Positions 34,741 through 46,601 are shown, counted from the stretch's first letter. The stretch: 64,000 bases of DNA from Aspidiotus rigidus (GCA_035079385.1 JAVHKY010000055.1:1612001-1676000), one strand, 5' to 3'. The notes: a model not told the origin generated them from the letters alone. Numbers and translations are program-made.

Positions 34741-35209
34741 TGTGTAGTCAAGCCAATTACTTTTTTTAACAAGTACAACGAAACTCTCAATCGCGAAAGT
34801 AAATTTACACTAGTGAAGTAGTGAAAAAACACTTTCGGTGACTCACGTCACGTTTTTCGCCCACAGTTTTGACAGTGCCGGATAAACGCCACTTTCGCTA
34901 CCAAAAACCGTTGTAGAAAGAGCGTTTTCGTTGTACGTGTTAAGAAAATGTTTTACCAGTGGCGAAAATCAAGTCAGTGGTGCCATTCGAAAAATTTGTA
35001 AACATTCTTTTTGAACGATAACCAATTTAAATTGTAGGCCCAAGTGTTCCTTTCACTACATGTATTATAAAAAGTACTGTTTGTACTATTTTAGGTTACT
35101 TGCTCAAAAAGCATCACATTTGTAAACACTTTCAGTGCAAGAAGCGAAACATTCGAATCAAAAATCAAATGCACAAATTTCTATCCATTTATGCCGTTTA
35201 CGGCCTTGA
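34741..35209. other. Non-coding stretch
   Basis: No supported feature up to the left terminus of the next MULE. Confidence 0.5.
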
Positions 35210-36125
35210 TCCCACGAAAATTTAACGCAGGAAAATTTAACACCGAAAATTTACCATAGAAAATTGATCAAATGAGATAATATAACGCATGGAGAGTTTC
35301 ACGCGCGAAATTGATCTCGCAAAAATTGATCGCAAATTTTTTTTATTGATGATAAAATTATAATTTACATTGTATGAAATATTGTGAACAACAGCCCTTA
35401 GGTAATCCAGAATGGGGTAACTATCAAAGTCACTAACAACATTTAGCAATCGCGATCACGCAGTATCAATATATTTCTTTTTTTTCAATACTGGCTCCCC
35501 AGCTACATTTTGCTCAAATTTTGCTGCTGTCATTGTTTGTTCGCGCAAAAGTGCCGCAACACATTTATAAGGGCTAGGATGACTTATGCTGAGAACGGAT
35601 TCAAAACCACGGTGCCACGCCTCAATCGCGTTGGTGGTTTTTGGGCCTCGACTTTCAACAGATTCGACACAATTCCACGATGTGAGAGCGAAGTCGGGCG
35701 AATGTCTCGGACGATTCCGTCGTGGACGTCCCACCCAGGTGTCTTCAAAATAGCTGAGGACTTGCGAACAAGCATAGTCGTTAGGAATTATATTGGAATC
35801 CATCAAAGCTTCGAAAGCTCCTTCCACGTCATCTATTGGAACAAATGCAAGGGCAGTAAGGTGACGCATTTGTAAAGCAAAGTCGTCGTCGGTCTCAAAC
35901 TTTCTCATAAGGGTGAAGTCACAATTCACGTCTGTTACCGGTTTTTCAAATTCTTTCTTGTAATACAGCGCGATATATTTTCTCGCGTTAAAGTTTTTTA
36001 CGAGATCAATTTTGCGCGTGAAATTCTCAGTGCGTTACATTATCTCATTTGATCTATTTTCTCAGACAAATTTTCGGTGTTAAACTTTTGTACGTTATAT
36101 AATCGTGCGATCAATTCTCACCGAC
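35210..36125. mobile_element. Second MULE element with modular TIRs
   Basis: Inverted ends of roughly 130 bp: left 35210-35345, right 35985-36125. They share ttaacaccgaaaattt, gatcaaatgagataat(a/g)t, aacgca(t/c)...ga(g/a)tttcacgcgc and aaattgatctcg in the same order. The ends are built of loose copies of a (g)aaaattTaac/gaaaattgat unit, analogous to the array ends of the first MULE but with another motif. It encloses one transposase fragment (35456-35929). A target duplication could not be fixed because the outer limits are uncertain. Confidence 0.7.
35456..35929 (-). CDS. MULE-type transposase, C-terminal fragment
   Basis: 157 residues, clearly related to the fragment at 9359-9913: FALQMRHLTALAFVP, YFEDTWVGRPRR, FALTSWNC, TTNAIEAWHRGFE (containing the family's conserved Glu) and ALLREQT. 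It ends KKKKYIDTA soon after, where the other copy continues into an acidic tail. The N-terminal DNA-binding and first Asp regions are missing from the frame. Both elements thus keep the same C-terminal segment between array-type TIRs, suggesting either the last exon of a spliced transposase or a shared deleted form. Confidence 0.7.
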   Translation of the reverse strand: MNCDFTLMRKFETDDDFALQMRHLTALAFVPIDDVEGAFEALMDSNIIPNDYACSQVLSYFEDTWVGRPRRNRPRHSPDFALTSWNCVESVESRGPKTTNAIEAWHRGFESVLSISHPSPYKCVAALLREQTMTAAKFEQNVAGEPVLKKKKYIDTA

Positions 36126-36686
36126 CCCGTTGCCTTATTTTACAAAATCGGCTGCAATGTTTTTTCTTCTGCTGATTTCACAAAAACAGCAATTTGAGAA
36201 AAGTTGGCAAAATCATGACTGACCCAATGAACCCCTCGTCAAGAATGAACCTGTCAAAGCATACCTAATACACATACTGATAACAAAAGGATAGGAAAAC
36301 TTGCTTCTGGTAACATAATAAGCAACTACTCGTAATAGTGAGAAATTTTTCAAAAAATTGGAAATTTCTCAAGAACTACGCATCCGATTCTTAAAACAAT
36401 TCCAGGTGCACATCTTCATATTTAATGCTACAACAAAAAATTCATCGGGTAGTTTTGGAGGAGTTCCGCGGTCAGAAAAATCTTATAATAATAAATAATA
36501 ATTAGGCTTATAAGGAAACCTGAACGGACGGGTGTAGTACCTAGTCGATAAAAAACGGGGAGTAATAAAATGCACGTCGAAGAAGATTGCGAGAACGACG
36601 GACATTGTACGTGCTGAAAATATGAAATTAGCGACAATGAATAATAAGATGCACTTTAAATCAAGTACCTACGACAGTATATATAG
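36126..36686. other. Non-coding stretch
   Basis: No supported feature. Confidence 0.5.
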
Positions 36687-37213
36687 CAAGAGTGGGCGCG
36701 AATCATCAAAAAGTGATTCGAATCACGAATCAGTCGCTTTTCTTAAAGATTCGAATGACGAATCATAAATCGTTCAGAAGTAAATGATTCTAAATCAATC
36801 ACCATGAAAATGAGTTGAATCAATTTCGAATCAAATCCGAATCACCTGGAGAAAATGATCTGTGATTCGAAAAAGATTCGATTCAAATCCATATCAAATC
36901 ATTTCAAAAGATTTTTTGATTCGAAAAGGATTTGAATCGAATCTCTTTCAAATCACGTTGAAAAATTGTTTGCAATTTTAGGCGTAAATATGCAGATACA
37001 TTCATTCTATTTTGAACGACGGATTTCTGTTTGATTCGCGAAAGATTCGAAAAATATTCGAAAATTATTCGACTGATCAGGAATTGATTCGAATCACAAG
37101 TCATAAATCATTTTCCAGTTTTCAAAATGATTCGAATACAAATCACGAATCATCAAAAAAGGATTTTAAATCATGATTCGATTCGAAAATGAATGATTTG
37201 CGCCCCCACTTGA
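36687..37213. mobile_element. MITE filled with GATTCGAATC quasi-repeats
   Basis: Inverted ends CAAGAGTGGGCGCGAATCAT (36687) and, as complement, CAAGTGGGGGCGCAAATCAT (ends 37213), with the hexamer ATATAG on both flanks. Between them are more than twenty degenerate copies of the self-complementary word gattcgaatc / aatcatgaatc. No coding capacity. Same architecture as the 5867-7475 element but with another word. Confidence 0.7.
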
Positions 37214-37423
37214 TATAGTGACAGAACGGCCAATGAATTTTTTTATACCGACTGATTACATCTTCATCCAGAAGCGGTAATACTTCGACGACAAAGTAAA
37301 TTTATCACGACGACACGTACGAACCAGTGCACTTCGCAGTTTTCCATACATGCGATTCCTACGATCTGTGTTGTATTTGACAAAAATTAATAGCACATTG
37401 AATGACTTCCAGTAGGTCAATTC

Positions 37424-37930
37424 ATGACCACAGCCTTCACCATAGTTAAGAGTTGGTCTGCCATCCGGAATCCTGATTCTGTGAATTGTATTCATTTTTC
37501 GGTGACTCCTTCTCATGGTACTAGCGACTGGACATTAGCCTACCAATGGGCCATGAAGAACACAACGATCATCCGCGAGGCAGGAAGTGGCTCATCATCA
37601 ATCTATGACACGACTTCATCGGAATTTGGGGAGCCGATAACTCCTGAATTGCTAATCGCGTTTAAAGAAGGAAAGTACAGTGATTTTGATGACTTCAAGA
37701 AGTTATATTTCAGTATTTGGGTCATAACAGTTGATTTGGAAGAAGATGCCCCACAATAAAGTTGTACATGTCCTTACTACACGAAGCATAATAAATGTAA
37801 GCATGCCCTAGGCATGTTAGTGAGACTCAAGACTGTAACAGTCCCAGATATATGTAAATCAGTACCTCTCGGTCAACGCAGGAAAAGAGGTCGGCCAGCG
37901 AAAGCAAGAAGGACGTTGCTTGTGCAATGA
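37424..37930 (+). pseudogene. MULE transposase C-terminus with SWIM finger, broken
   Basis: The frame from 37424 is interrupted by one in-frame TAA at 37756 and then continues as SCTCPYYTKHNKCKHALGM, a SWIM zinc finger (C-x-C-x7-C-K-H), and an AT-hook-like tail GQRRKRGRPAKARRTLLVQ ending at TGA 37928. SWIM plus RGRP tail is the usual end of insect MULE-family transposases. Upstream, LAYQWAMKNTTII and DFDDFKKLYFSIWVITVDLE fit the linker before SWIM. The catalytic core is not present upstream. It lies next to, but in opposite orientation to, the MULE at 35.2-36.1 kb. Confidence 0.7.
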
Positions 37931-38294
37931 TCCACATTTTTCCTTATTAACATTGCGTACTGTATGCTTCATATATCGTCGTCCACATTTTACCTTTGTA
38001 ATATTGCATATCTCATATTTTTTACTAGGTTTACTTACTTAAAATTGTCGTTCTCATGTGAACGGGCAAATAATTTTTTTCGGCGCAATAGGTATTATTA
38101 TTAAGTAGCGTGTATGAATTCTTTAGTGTTTAATAAAATTTGTCGTCGTTCCATTTCACATTTAAAGGTGTGCATCACATTTATCCTCGTTCATAATATA
38201 TAGAATGTCTGGGCCAATTCTTTTACCATCGCTCAAAAACAATAATTCCGTCGTGCTCACATGTTATTTGGACGTGCCGTTAAATCACACCCAT
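37931..38294. other. Non-coding stretch
   Basis: No supported feature. Confidence 0.5.
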
Positions 38295-38622
38295 AAAAAA
38301 CAAGAGTTTGAATTGAGAAAACTCTAGTTGCTAAACAAAATATTAAAAACTTTTGTAATCAAACATTTATTTGTAAAATCTTACAGCAACGCCGTCGTAT
38401 CCTTCGAACTTTTATAGCCTTCCTCTCATGAGTATGAATAGTTATTTAGTTTTTCAGTCTTCCACTATAATAGGTCTGAATAAATCGCAGATGGACTTCT
38501 TCTACGTATAAGTGGATACTAGGGTACCGCTCTAATATTTTACATAATATGAATGTTTGATCACAAAAGTTTTCAAATTTTCGTTCAGTAACTAGAGTTT
38601 TTTCAATTCAAACTCTTGTTTT
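38295..38622. mobile_element. MITE
   Basis: Inverted ends aacaagagtttgaattgaga, aaactctagttgctaaac and complements at 38580-38622, with a second inner pair (aaaacttttgtaatcaaac / gtttgatcacaaaagtttt). No coding capacity. Confidence 0.7.
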
Positions 38623-40606
38623 TTTTTTTTATTTTTAGTTAGTTATGGTAATGACAACTGAATCAACTTTGTCAGCAACGCCAGATTTTTTTTGAAAAAT
38701 ATTGCACTTAAAAAATTTTGAGTTAAAATGTATTCATTGCAAACATTGTGTCTCGAAACTTTTTTTGTTAATTTGACTCACAGAACAGGTTCTTTGCGTT
38801 CCTTGTTCAACTTCATTAAGGAAGCGGTCGTTTTTACACACAAACAGTGTTTTGTTTCGCATTTTTTTGTACACAAACAGTGGACAAAACCCTGACCGTT
38901 TCCTAGTGCTGCCGCTTAACCTACAGAACGCATGGATGTCTCTTCAGTTGGTACATCCTCTAATTGTTTTAGAAACGTTTTGTGGCACAATTGAAACTGG
39001 GACCGCGCTTGCAGTGTGACGCGTACCTAGCTTAAAGAAATTATCTGGCGTCACTTCCAGCACGGACGCCATCACACGTGCATCCGTTTTACTTCAGTTA
39101 ACATGCAGTACTTGGACTGGTATTGTTTCTCCTACGTAAGGGACATTGCAGTTTCATCCTTTTAGCCTGCGCCTCCACATTTCTTTTCGATTGTTTCCAG
39201 CCAATGTTTTTCTTTTACAAACAGAAAGCACGCAAAGGTGTTCGTGAAGAGGACACATCAAATCCGCATGACACGCAAGCGTTTCGTATAGATGATGGTT
39301 CTGACGACGTATTGGCTGAGTCAGAAATGGGGCTGCCACAAGGGAGAACTAATTTGTTCTACAGTCGATAAGTGGAACTCAGGACTCGTTACAGCTCTTC
39401 TTCCATCCACAAACTTTTCAGATAACCACAAAATGTTTGATTCTACTTCCGCAAGCCGCAACAACGCGCAGCGAATAAACGTGAGTATTTCATGCGATTG
39501 AAATGTCCTATCAGAAAACTGAGAACGGCATTGAATTCAGCGTCCAAAATTCATTTAGAATTAGATAATTTCAGCTCAGCGATTCTTAGGCTGTTGGGTA
39601 GTGAATGGTACACCTACTACATCTTCCATGTCATTTACAAATACCGGTATTCATCTTTTTTCCTGAAGTCTCGTCGCGATTCTCTACAATTTCTAGGAAA
39701 AATCGACAATAAAGTTAAGTTCTATACTTTCCCTGTACGTCGCGGATATTGTTCACAATCACTAGTTATTGTGAAAAAAACCTGATTGTTTTACTTTTTA
39801 TTTCTTTGCAAAAGAAGTAGGTAACCATATTTAAAGTGCTACACAATGTGTCTCCAAAAGAGACATGTTAGCTCCCGCAGTTTATGGTTCAAACAAACCA
39901 ACCAAAGTAGATTATTTTTAGAAACAATACAATGCTATTGAAATCTCGAAATAAGCTGGAAAATATACAAAAATCAGTAACAAAAAGGGAGAGTTTGTTT
40001 TTCCGTGCGAGGAATACAAAAATTGGTGTTATTCAAGATGTCTTAAAAATGGACGGTCGTATTTCTTAAGCACTATCAAAAACAACATTGAGAAAATAGT
40101 TTGCTTTTTGAAGTTGTCTAAATTAGGTATATATGGAAGACTTTTGTTCGGGCTAATAGTTCATTGCTCTGTCCGTAGCGCAGTCGGACTGTCTCATGAG
40201 GTCATTTTCGAAATCTTCATCAGGTATCCATAATGTTGATTTTGTTAGCCTAATACCCTGATAGATTTCAAGAACATACCTTATAGAGATCGAATCTAAT
40301 CACTGGAAAATCAAAATAAATGCGTCCAAATAAAATTCCCGTAAGATCTCATACCAACGCGTACATTCTCATTGATAGAATCAACAACTTGACGATTACG
40401 TATGCTCAATATTTTGAACTATTTTTCGCAAGCCAACTTCGAACTTCACCTTACACACATACACACACCCACGCAACAACGACACAAAGAACTACCTACC
40501 CGAATATCTGAGCTAGACATTATTTTAGTCCTCCCTGCAATTATACCACGACGCGACGTCACAGCCAATGATTAAGTGCCCCCCCCCCCCCATTTGAAAT
40601 TGATCA
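38623..40606. other. Non-coding stretch with simple repeats
   Basis: An exon-like segment at 39430-39480 (ATGTTTGATTC... then GTGAGT, after a TTTTCAG) has no traceable continuation. A CACACA-type tract lies at 40451-40470 and a C10 tract at 40569. No gene model is offered. Confidence 0.4.
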
Positions 40607-40684
40607 CGAATTACAAGAAGAGTGTACACCCGAAGGTATAGCAAATTATATTGAACCACAATAAGAGAAACAGCCGCCAAACGT

Positions 40685-40708
40685 TTTCGGTTAAACAACC
40701 ATCATCGG
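40685..40708 (-). ncRNA. Hammerhead ribozyme-like core in PLE 3' region
   Basis: Minus strand reads CCGATGA, TGGTTGTTTAACC (stem II ggtt/aacc) and GAAA, then acgtttggcgg. It differs from the invariant CTGATGA by one base. It lies 60 bp after the stop codon of the Penelope-like ORF, where such ribozymes are known in this element class. Related cores: 21197-21223 and 22147-22170. Confidence 0.45.
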
Positions 40709-40768
40709 AGCGTAAACGAAAGCGACTGAATCCAACATCAACAAAGACAGAGGGAGTTGACCAGAAGA

Positions 40769-41599
40769 TCATGATTTAACCAGCGAGTCATCGAAGTTTG
40801 AATCATTCTCATATACTAGCTCAATCAGACCCTCTTCAGGAATGAACCTGTTTAAAACCGTGAAGGCTTCGTTATTCCGGTGTCGTATGATTTCTATATT
40901 TTCTAAAGCCAGCCGTTTAAAATATGAGTTCTCCCTATGGAGGAGGATACCAGAGCCCTCCTTGAATTTATGGCCACTCTCGAGTAGATGATCAGCAAAA
41001 GCCGATTCACCCAAATTACCCTTCTCCCACGCTTTTTTATGCTCCTCAATTCTTATTTGGAGCTGACGCCCGGTCATCCCTATATAAATACCTGGGCAAT
41101 CGTTGCAGGCTATACTGTATACCCCACTTCTCTCGACCGGAGGAATCGGGTCCTTCAATTTCACAAATAAACTTTTTACAGTATTGATATTATAGAACGC
41201 CGGCCGGAAGCCAAAAGGACCGAGTACCCGGCCCAACTTCAACGAAAACCTGCCCAAGTAAGGGAGTTTAATCCAACGTTTTCTACTGTTGTACAAATCC
41301 CTAGGGAGGGAGGTGGTAGAATCGAGGCATTTTCTCGTAAGCCTCCTTCGGACCATTAAATCAATGTCCACTCGAACTTGGTTCACTCTGGCCAGGTACT
41401 TAATCGTCCCTAGTTCCTTCTGGAAAGCATCCTGACTCAAGGGAATACTAGTCAGTCGATGTATCAAACTATTGAAGGTAGCAATCTTGTGTGCAGCGGG
41501 ACAGAAAGATGACCCATGGATTGTTATATCAGTCGAAGTTTCTTTTCTATAAATACCAAATTCATGGACGCCATCTCTAATAAATATGGACAAATCCAA
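40769..41599 (-). CDS. Penelope-like element polyprotein, C-terminal part
   Basis: 276 residues. Residues 1-100 look like the end of a Penelope-type reverse transcriptase (LSIFIRDG...IYRKETSTDITIHGSSFCP, HKIATFNSLIHRL). Residues about 158-205 are a GIY-YIG endonuclease: SGVYSIACNDCPGIYIGMTG, then RQLQIRIEEHKKAW. A conserved tail follows (ALENIEIIRHRNN, IPEEGLIELVYE), shared with the fragment at 4925-5155. The GIY-YIG domain nicks target DNA for reverse transcription. The RT catalytic motifs lie upstream of the truncation point near 41600 and are absent, so the copy cannot be autonomous. The frame itself is unbroken, implying a fairly young insertion. Confidence 0.85.
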   Translation of the reverse strand: MDLSIFIRDGVHEFGIYRKETSTDITIHGSSFCPAAHKIATFNSLIHRLTSIPLSQDAFQKELGTIKYLARVNQVRVDIDLMVRRRLTRKCLDSTTSLPRDLYNSRKRWIKLPYLGRFSLKLGRVLGPFGFRPAFYNINTVKSLFVKLKDPIPPVERSGVYSIACNDCPGIYIGMTGRQLQIRIEEHKKAWEKGNLGESAFADHLLESGHKFKEGSGILLHRENSYFKRLALENIEIIRHRNNEAFTVLNRFIPEEGLIELVYENDSNFDDSLVKS

Positions 41600-41645
41600 G
41601 AAATTTATTAATACATTAGATGGGTGTACACTCTTCTTGTAATAT

Positions 41646-44600
41646 GAATAACCATAAATTAGAACAACGTATCGATTTCATCACGAATCATAAAAAAAGA
41701 TTCTAAATTTTGATTCTGTTCTGTCGTTCAAGTTGTTAATGAAAGATTTGCGCTTCGACTGAGGATTTTCCCTTAGTATTCCATATTGCATGTTAATTCT
41801 CCCACGTCTTATCAATCTGGTAGTGTTTTCAATATTGATCTTATGGCGAACTGCCTGGAATGAAAATGAGTGTGCAACCCAGCAAAACCCATAAGATCAA
41901 TGTTAGGAAACACTACCAGATTGATAACACAAAGGAGCCTTCTGTGCTTCTACCTACACCCTATGTATGGATTGTGTTTACAGATGACTAGCACTACAAT
42001 CAATCACTGCCTGGCCAAAGAATGGCCTCAACGCTAAAATGAAATTCATTGTGAAGATTTTGCAACGTTTCTTCGGTTAGGTATTGTTTTTGACATATAC
42101 AGGTAATTATTTATTTTTTCGTTAATAATTTACACTTTTTCCTGTCCTAGATCTGAATCTGAATAACTTTTATTGAGGATATAATATATTAGTATACACT
42201 GATGTAATTAAAAGTGAGTATAATATGACTTGAATATTATTAATATTATCAATTAAATATTAATTACCCTCGGCCCCTCGAGTGCAAAGGTCTCCTGTAG
42301 CCTACCCCATTTTCCCCCATCTTTTGCTATTCTATGAAATTGTTTGTTGCAGTTTAGGAACTTCATTTTATCGTCAGACTACCTCGCGGGCTGTCGCCCT
42401 GTTTATGGGAACCCAGGAAGTTGTTTTGTAAGTCCATCTTTCGTCGTTTAGCCTTGCCAAGTGTCCCGCCCATCCCTATTTCATCCTCCTGATGTACCTT
42501 GTGGCCTCAATACTTCCCCTGTCTTAGATACCTAGGTACTACCTAATATTTTTACACTCAACTTATAGTTAATAAGTTATGTAGATGGAAGTGCTCAGCC
42601 ATAACGTTTAAATTTCATCGCTGTAGTTCACATAGGATCCGGTCCCAATACTGAAATTTTGTGGTTGTAGAACGCTCTGTTCCCGCCCCTATAGCCTAGA
42701 AAGTTGAGCCTATGTATGATATGTACAATCATCATTGAAAAACTTGGTGAAAATTACTTCAATCTTTTAATGTTTAAGTATACATACAAATATTAAATTA
42801 ATTTGGAGTCACCCACCCACCGCTAGCTTTAATATTAGTAAATTTAGTGAATCGATAAACTCGATCAGCTGAAATAGATTTTACACCTTTTTTTGTAGGC
42901 TTTTTGATGACCAACCAACGAGAGTCAAGTTTTTTGTTGAGAGATTATTCACTTTTGTTTCAATTGTGAGATTATACTAGGCTGGTAGGTTTTTTTTATT
43001 TATAGTGCGAATTTTGATGTTATAAGTAGGTATATCTAGGCATTCTGACATGTGTCCCTAAAATCAAAATGAAGGCGAATAAAAATAAGTTTTTGGCCGA
43101 TGAAATTGAGCGCTGAAGAATTAGAATGTTTCTTCCTCGTAAATAGAAAATTTTATCAACATATCAGTAATTAAATTAAGTATAAAAATTGCAAGGAAAT
43201 AAACTTACCATATCGGTGAATATCCTAGAAATTTTGAAAGACACTTTTCCACTCTTTCATGAATGTTTATAATCTCGTCAAGCATACGCTAACAGAATGG
43301 TAAAAGAACGAAATCCAGGAAAATAAAAATAATAGCAATGAATAGAATTAACAAAATGATGATAATAATAGGTTGATATTTTTCTGCAATCAATACTTCT
43401 CATTCAGCTGCTACGTTATCAGACGGCACCGGGAATTCTGCTGACCTACAGCGAGTGCTAATGTTTCCAAAACCAGATACACGATAGGCTATACGTGCTG
43501 CAGCAGTCTGCTTAGTGTAATACGATTACAAAAAAATTACTGACTGCCATGCCACATGACATGTTTTTTGTTTTTTTTTTTTTTTTTTTTTTTTTTTTTG
43601 GTTAGTTGTCATGAGAAAAAAATGTCATACAAATGCAAATGATCTTCCGTAGGTAGGTACCTATAGGCTACATTGTAAGAACATCGAATCTTATATTTAA
43701 TATTTTAGTTGTGCTGTTCTCTTCAAAGCAGTACTTCTTAAGCAAATAATGTGGAAGACGCACGTATACCCATTGATGTTCGTAATAGATCTCGAATTTT
43801 TTCAATTGAAATGAGGCATGTGAGCGACGCGATGGGGAATACCTTGATACCGAAGTAAAAATTTACCGGTATTTTTCATTTCTGCGCTATGCTATCGTTA
43901 TATGCGACAACAAGTCGTAATATTCTAATGATATGATGACCGTCCAACGTGATGATCGACTCGGAATTTTATTTTCATCAATAGGTACTGATGAAGAAAA
44001 TGATTGAAGCATAATTATCGCGTCGATACAGCAATGGTTGACCTCTTTTATACATATTTTTTTAAACATTTAATTTGATGCGCTCCTTTAACTATCAATC
44101 GGGACGATGAGACGATTGAGTCAAAATTTTCTAACGAAAGCGTGCAGCTAAGAGGAGAATATCGAATTCAGGAAAAAAATCAATTGGTTGGTAACCCCTG
44201 TCTATAGTGAATGTTTGATGTAAGTTTATTTTCTTAGGTAGGTATCTCATAGGAACCTGTTTGCAAGTGTGGAATTCACTGAACGAACAAACTTTTTTTG
44301 ACGTCAGATGAAAAAAAAATGAAATAAAATAACGATTATAATTATAGTAAATTCTAAACAGATGCGCTATTGACGTGCTATGCTCGTACAATGACCATGA
44401 CGACTGTGACTTTGCTATCCCACGATTTAACTTATAAAGGTATCGGTACCTAATTCATTACACAAGATGAGTAAATGAAATTGATGAAGTAGGCCTAGCC
44501 CATGAATACCTTAAGGTAGAATATCCGAATAAATACCTAATATACATTCATCATACGCGTAGAAGATAGGCTAGAAAATATCAGTTTCAAGATAGGTATA

Positions 44601-44853
44601 CCTACTCAAGGTTCTCATTGCATATAACTGTTGTTTTGACGAGGATAAGTTATATACTTATGGATTCTTCACGCCTTTTGTTACTTAGATAAGAATAAGA
44701 AAAGATTTACGCTATGAAAATCTCTAGTCAAAACTTGTTGAACGACCTATCTGCCATTTTTATAAACTTCCTGACTCGATATATATTATTTTAGATTACC
44801 AACCTATTATAGTTAATTCTTGGTTTTTTTATCTTCAATTGTACTCACTACAC

Positions 44854-44884
<31 letters not shown>

Positions 44885-45702
44885 GCGTCATTTATGTAAC
44901 TGTCTGATGGTGGAATGAGACGTTTCCCAAAACCGTGTTGATATTTATGAACTCTTATATTTTTATTTTTTACAATTATTTATTTCTATATTCCAAATTA
45001 TATTTTCGACCAATCTTCCCATAATATTCGATGAATTCTGTGTTTTATGTTGGTTTTTGTTTTATTTTATTTTTCGACTCTATTCTAAAATTTTCCATTA
45101 TTTGTTTCTAAATTAGTTTATTGTAATTTATGATTTGACTATGGTTATATTTCTTACACTCCCCGTGTACCTACTCTGTTTTACTCATCTTTGACCTAAA
45201 AACTCTCCCGCTCACTCTAAAAGCTTTTGATAATGAATGTAGAAGAAATAAAATACTCTGTTCATGTCAGCAAAATCAATATCAAACGATGGAATGGTCT
45301 AGAGAAGGTTGACCTAGCATTATTAGATTGAGGAGAGTGAGGCTGCCTTACACGGAGGAAATCACATCTGCAATCGTTCATATTATTAAAAAATGCTTTC
45401 GCAGCAGCGTAATCATTACCTATACTTCTCATTTCTAATAATTTCGATTTGTGGTGCGACACATTTCAATAAGATATATTACCGTAAATCAAGTCGTCGA
45501 GTATGAAAGAGGGGATGTCTTCGTTTACTGTAGGGAAGTTTTTATTGGAAATGGCCTTTTTTTACCGACTTTTCTAGCTAGAAAAGTGAGGTATTGCACC
45601 CGTAGCATGGTCAATAGGGGGAGGGGGTAATATACTTTCTCGACGTTTTAGAGGTCCTAGAACACAACTAGCATAAAAACATTTCCGGTTTCCTTATATA
45701 TT
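41646..45702. other. Long non-coding stretch with one hairpin and T tracts
   Basis: Only the hairpin at 41809-41927 and long T runs at about 43560-43600 and 44856-44880 stand out. The T runs could be poly-A tails of minus-strand retroposed sequences, but no source element was recognised. No exon model could be supported in 4 kb. Confidence 0.45.
41809..41927. mobile_element. Short hairpin element
   Basis: ttatcaatctggtagtgttt and attgatcttatgg pair with ccataagatcaat and aaacactaccagattgataa, giving arms of about 38 bp. No coding capacity. Confidence 0.75.
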
Positions 45703-45879
45703 TGTCGTAGCCGATTTATAAAATCCCGCCGTTTACAATCTGCCTTAGGCTGAATGTAAACTGCTGGCAGTATTAAAAAAATCAAAGAGGGACTAGAAAA
45801 GAATATAGAAAAAAAAAAAAATAATAGTAAAGGGAGGTACACGGAACGTAAACCACTTTATTCTTTATTTCCGCACGGA

Positions 45880-46601
45880 CTACTTTTGTGGCATCTCGAG
45901 TGCACAGTACTTGAGCTTTGGAGCAAGCGCATCTCTTTGTGCTGCATTGCACTTAGTGTAGCTCGCGTATCCCTGTCCGCCAAATTTCGACTCCATGGAA
46001 ACTGCTTCGCGTAAGGAACTATATAAGATAGGTATGCGCCAGTGATAAGAACAGGACCGTCACCATGTTGATAAAGTCGACGGAGGAGCAGTTTTAGGAG
46101 GTTTCAGGAGAGCCGTGAGAAAACTTTAATTATCAAACATTGAATTTCGGTTAATTAGAAAGATTACCTATAGCGATAGAAACAGAAAATTAGTGAATTT
46201 CCTTTATTTGTTGTACTTATTTCAAATTCTTGTTTTTGATGTTTGATGCTTAAAATTCTCTTAGGATACTACTCAAATTGCTCCTCCTTCAACTTTATCA
46301 ACATGGCGACGGTCCTGTTCTCATCACTTGCGCATACCTACCTTATATAGTTCCTTACTTCGCGTAGAGAAATCACTTTGTCTGGCACATCACCTTGAAA
46401 TGCCGCGCCAGAAATACCGAAGTCGCTAAGGGAGTACCAGTTTTTCAAAACTTCTTTTTTCGTGCCCACCTGGTATACATTATTTTCAATTTTCAAAATT
46501 CTTCCTATTATATTTTGAGGGTCCAGCGGCCCGCAATCGACATTCGGAACGCTAGGAAAATTGAATTGCCAACTTCTGCGTGGTTGCAGTTCTCTTTGCA
46601 A
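45880..46601 (-). pseudogene. KRBA2/Ginger-like protein C-terminus, MITE-interrupted
   Basis: The upstream half (46601-46367) reads FPSVPNVDCGPLDPQNIIGR, YQVGTKKEVLKNWYSLSDFG and VISLRE, matching the small domain after the integrase core in KRBA2/Ginger proteins (VDRG...DP.N..G...YxxGTK.GxLkxxYsRNqF). On the other side of the MITE the same strand continues AVSMESKFGGQGYASYTKCN to a stop at 45880, matching the following GGQGF region, though with most Cys residues of the family tail lost. The integrase catalytic domain is absent. Confidence 0.65.
46014..46357. mobile_element. Fold-back MITE with 9-bp direct flanks
   Basis: Inverted arms of about 90 bp (aggaactatataagataggt, gcgccagtgataagaacagg, ccgtc(a/g)ccatgttgataaag and complements). 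CTTCGCGTA is present at both junctions (46005-46013 and 46358-46366). It interrupts the Ginger-like ORF. Confidence 0.85.

Larger units (their letters stand above)
40607..41645 (-). mobile_element. Penelope-like retroelement, 5' truncated
   Basis: The copy ends on both sides in the same sequence in inverted orientation: attacaagaagagtgtacac (40611-) and gtgtacactcttcttgtaat (41624-41643). It contains the last part of the reverse transcriptase and the GIY-YIG endonuclease (40769-41599, minus), and downstream of it, on the same strand, a hammerhead-like core (40685-40708). Penelope-like elements often insert with partial or inverted terminal copies. Confidence 0.8.
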
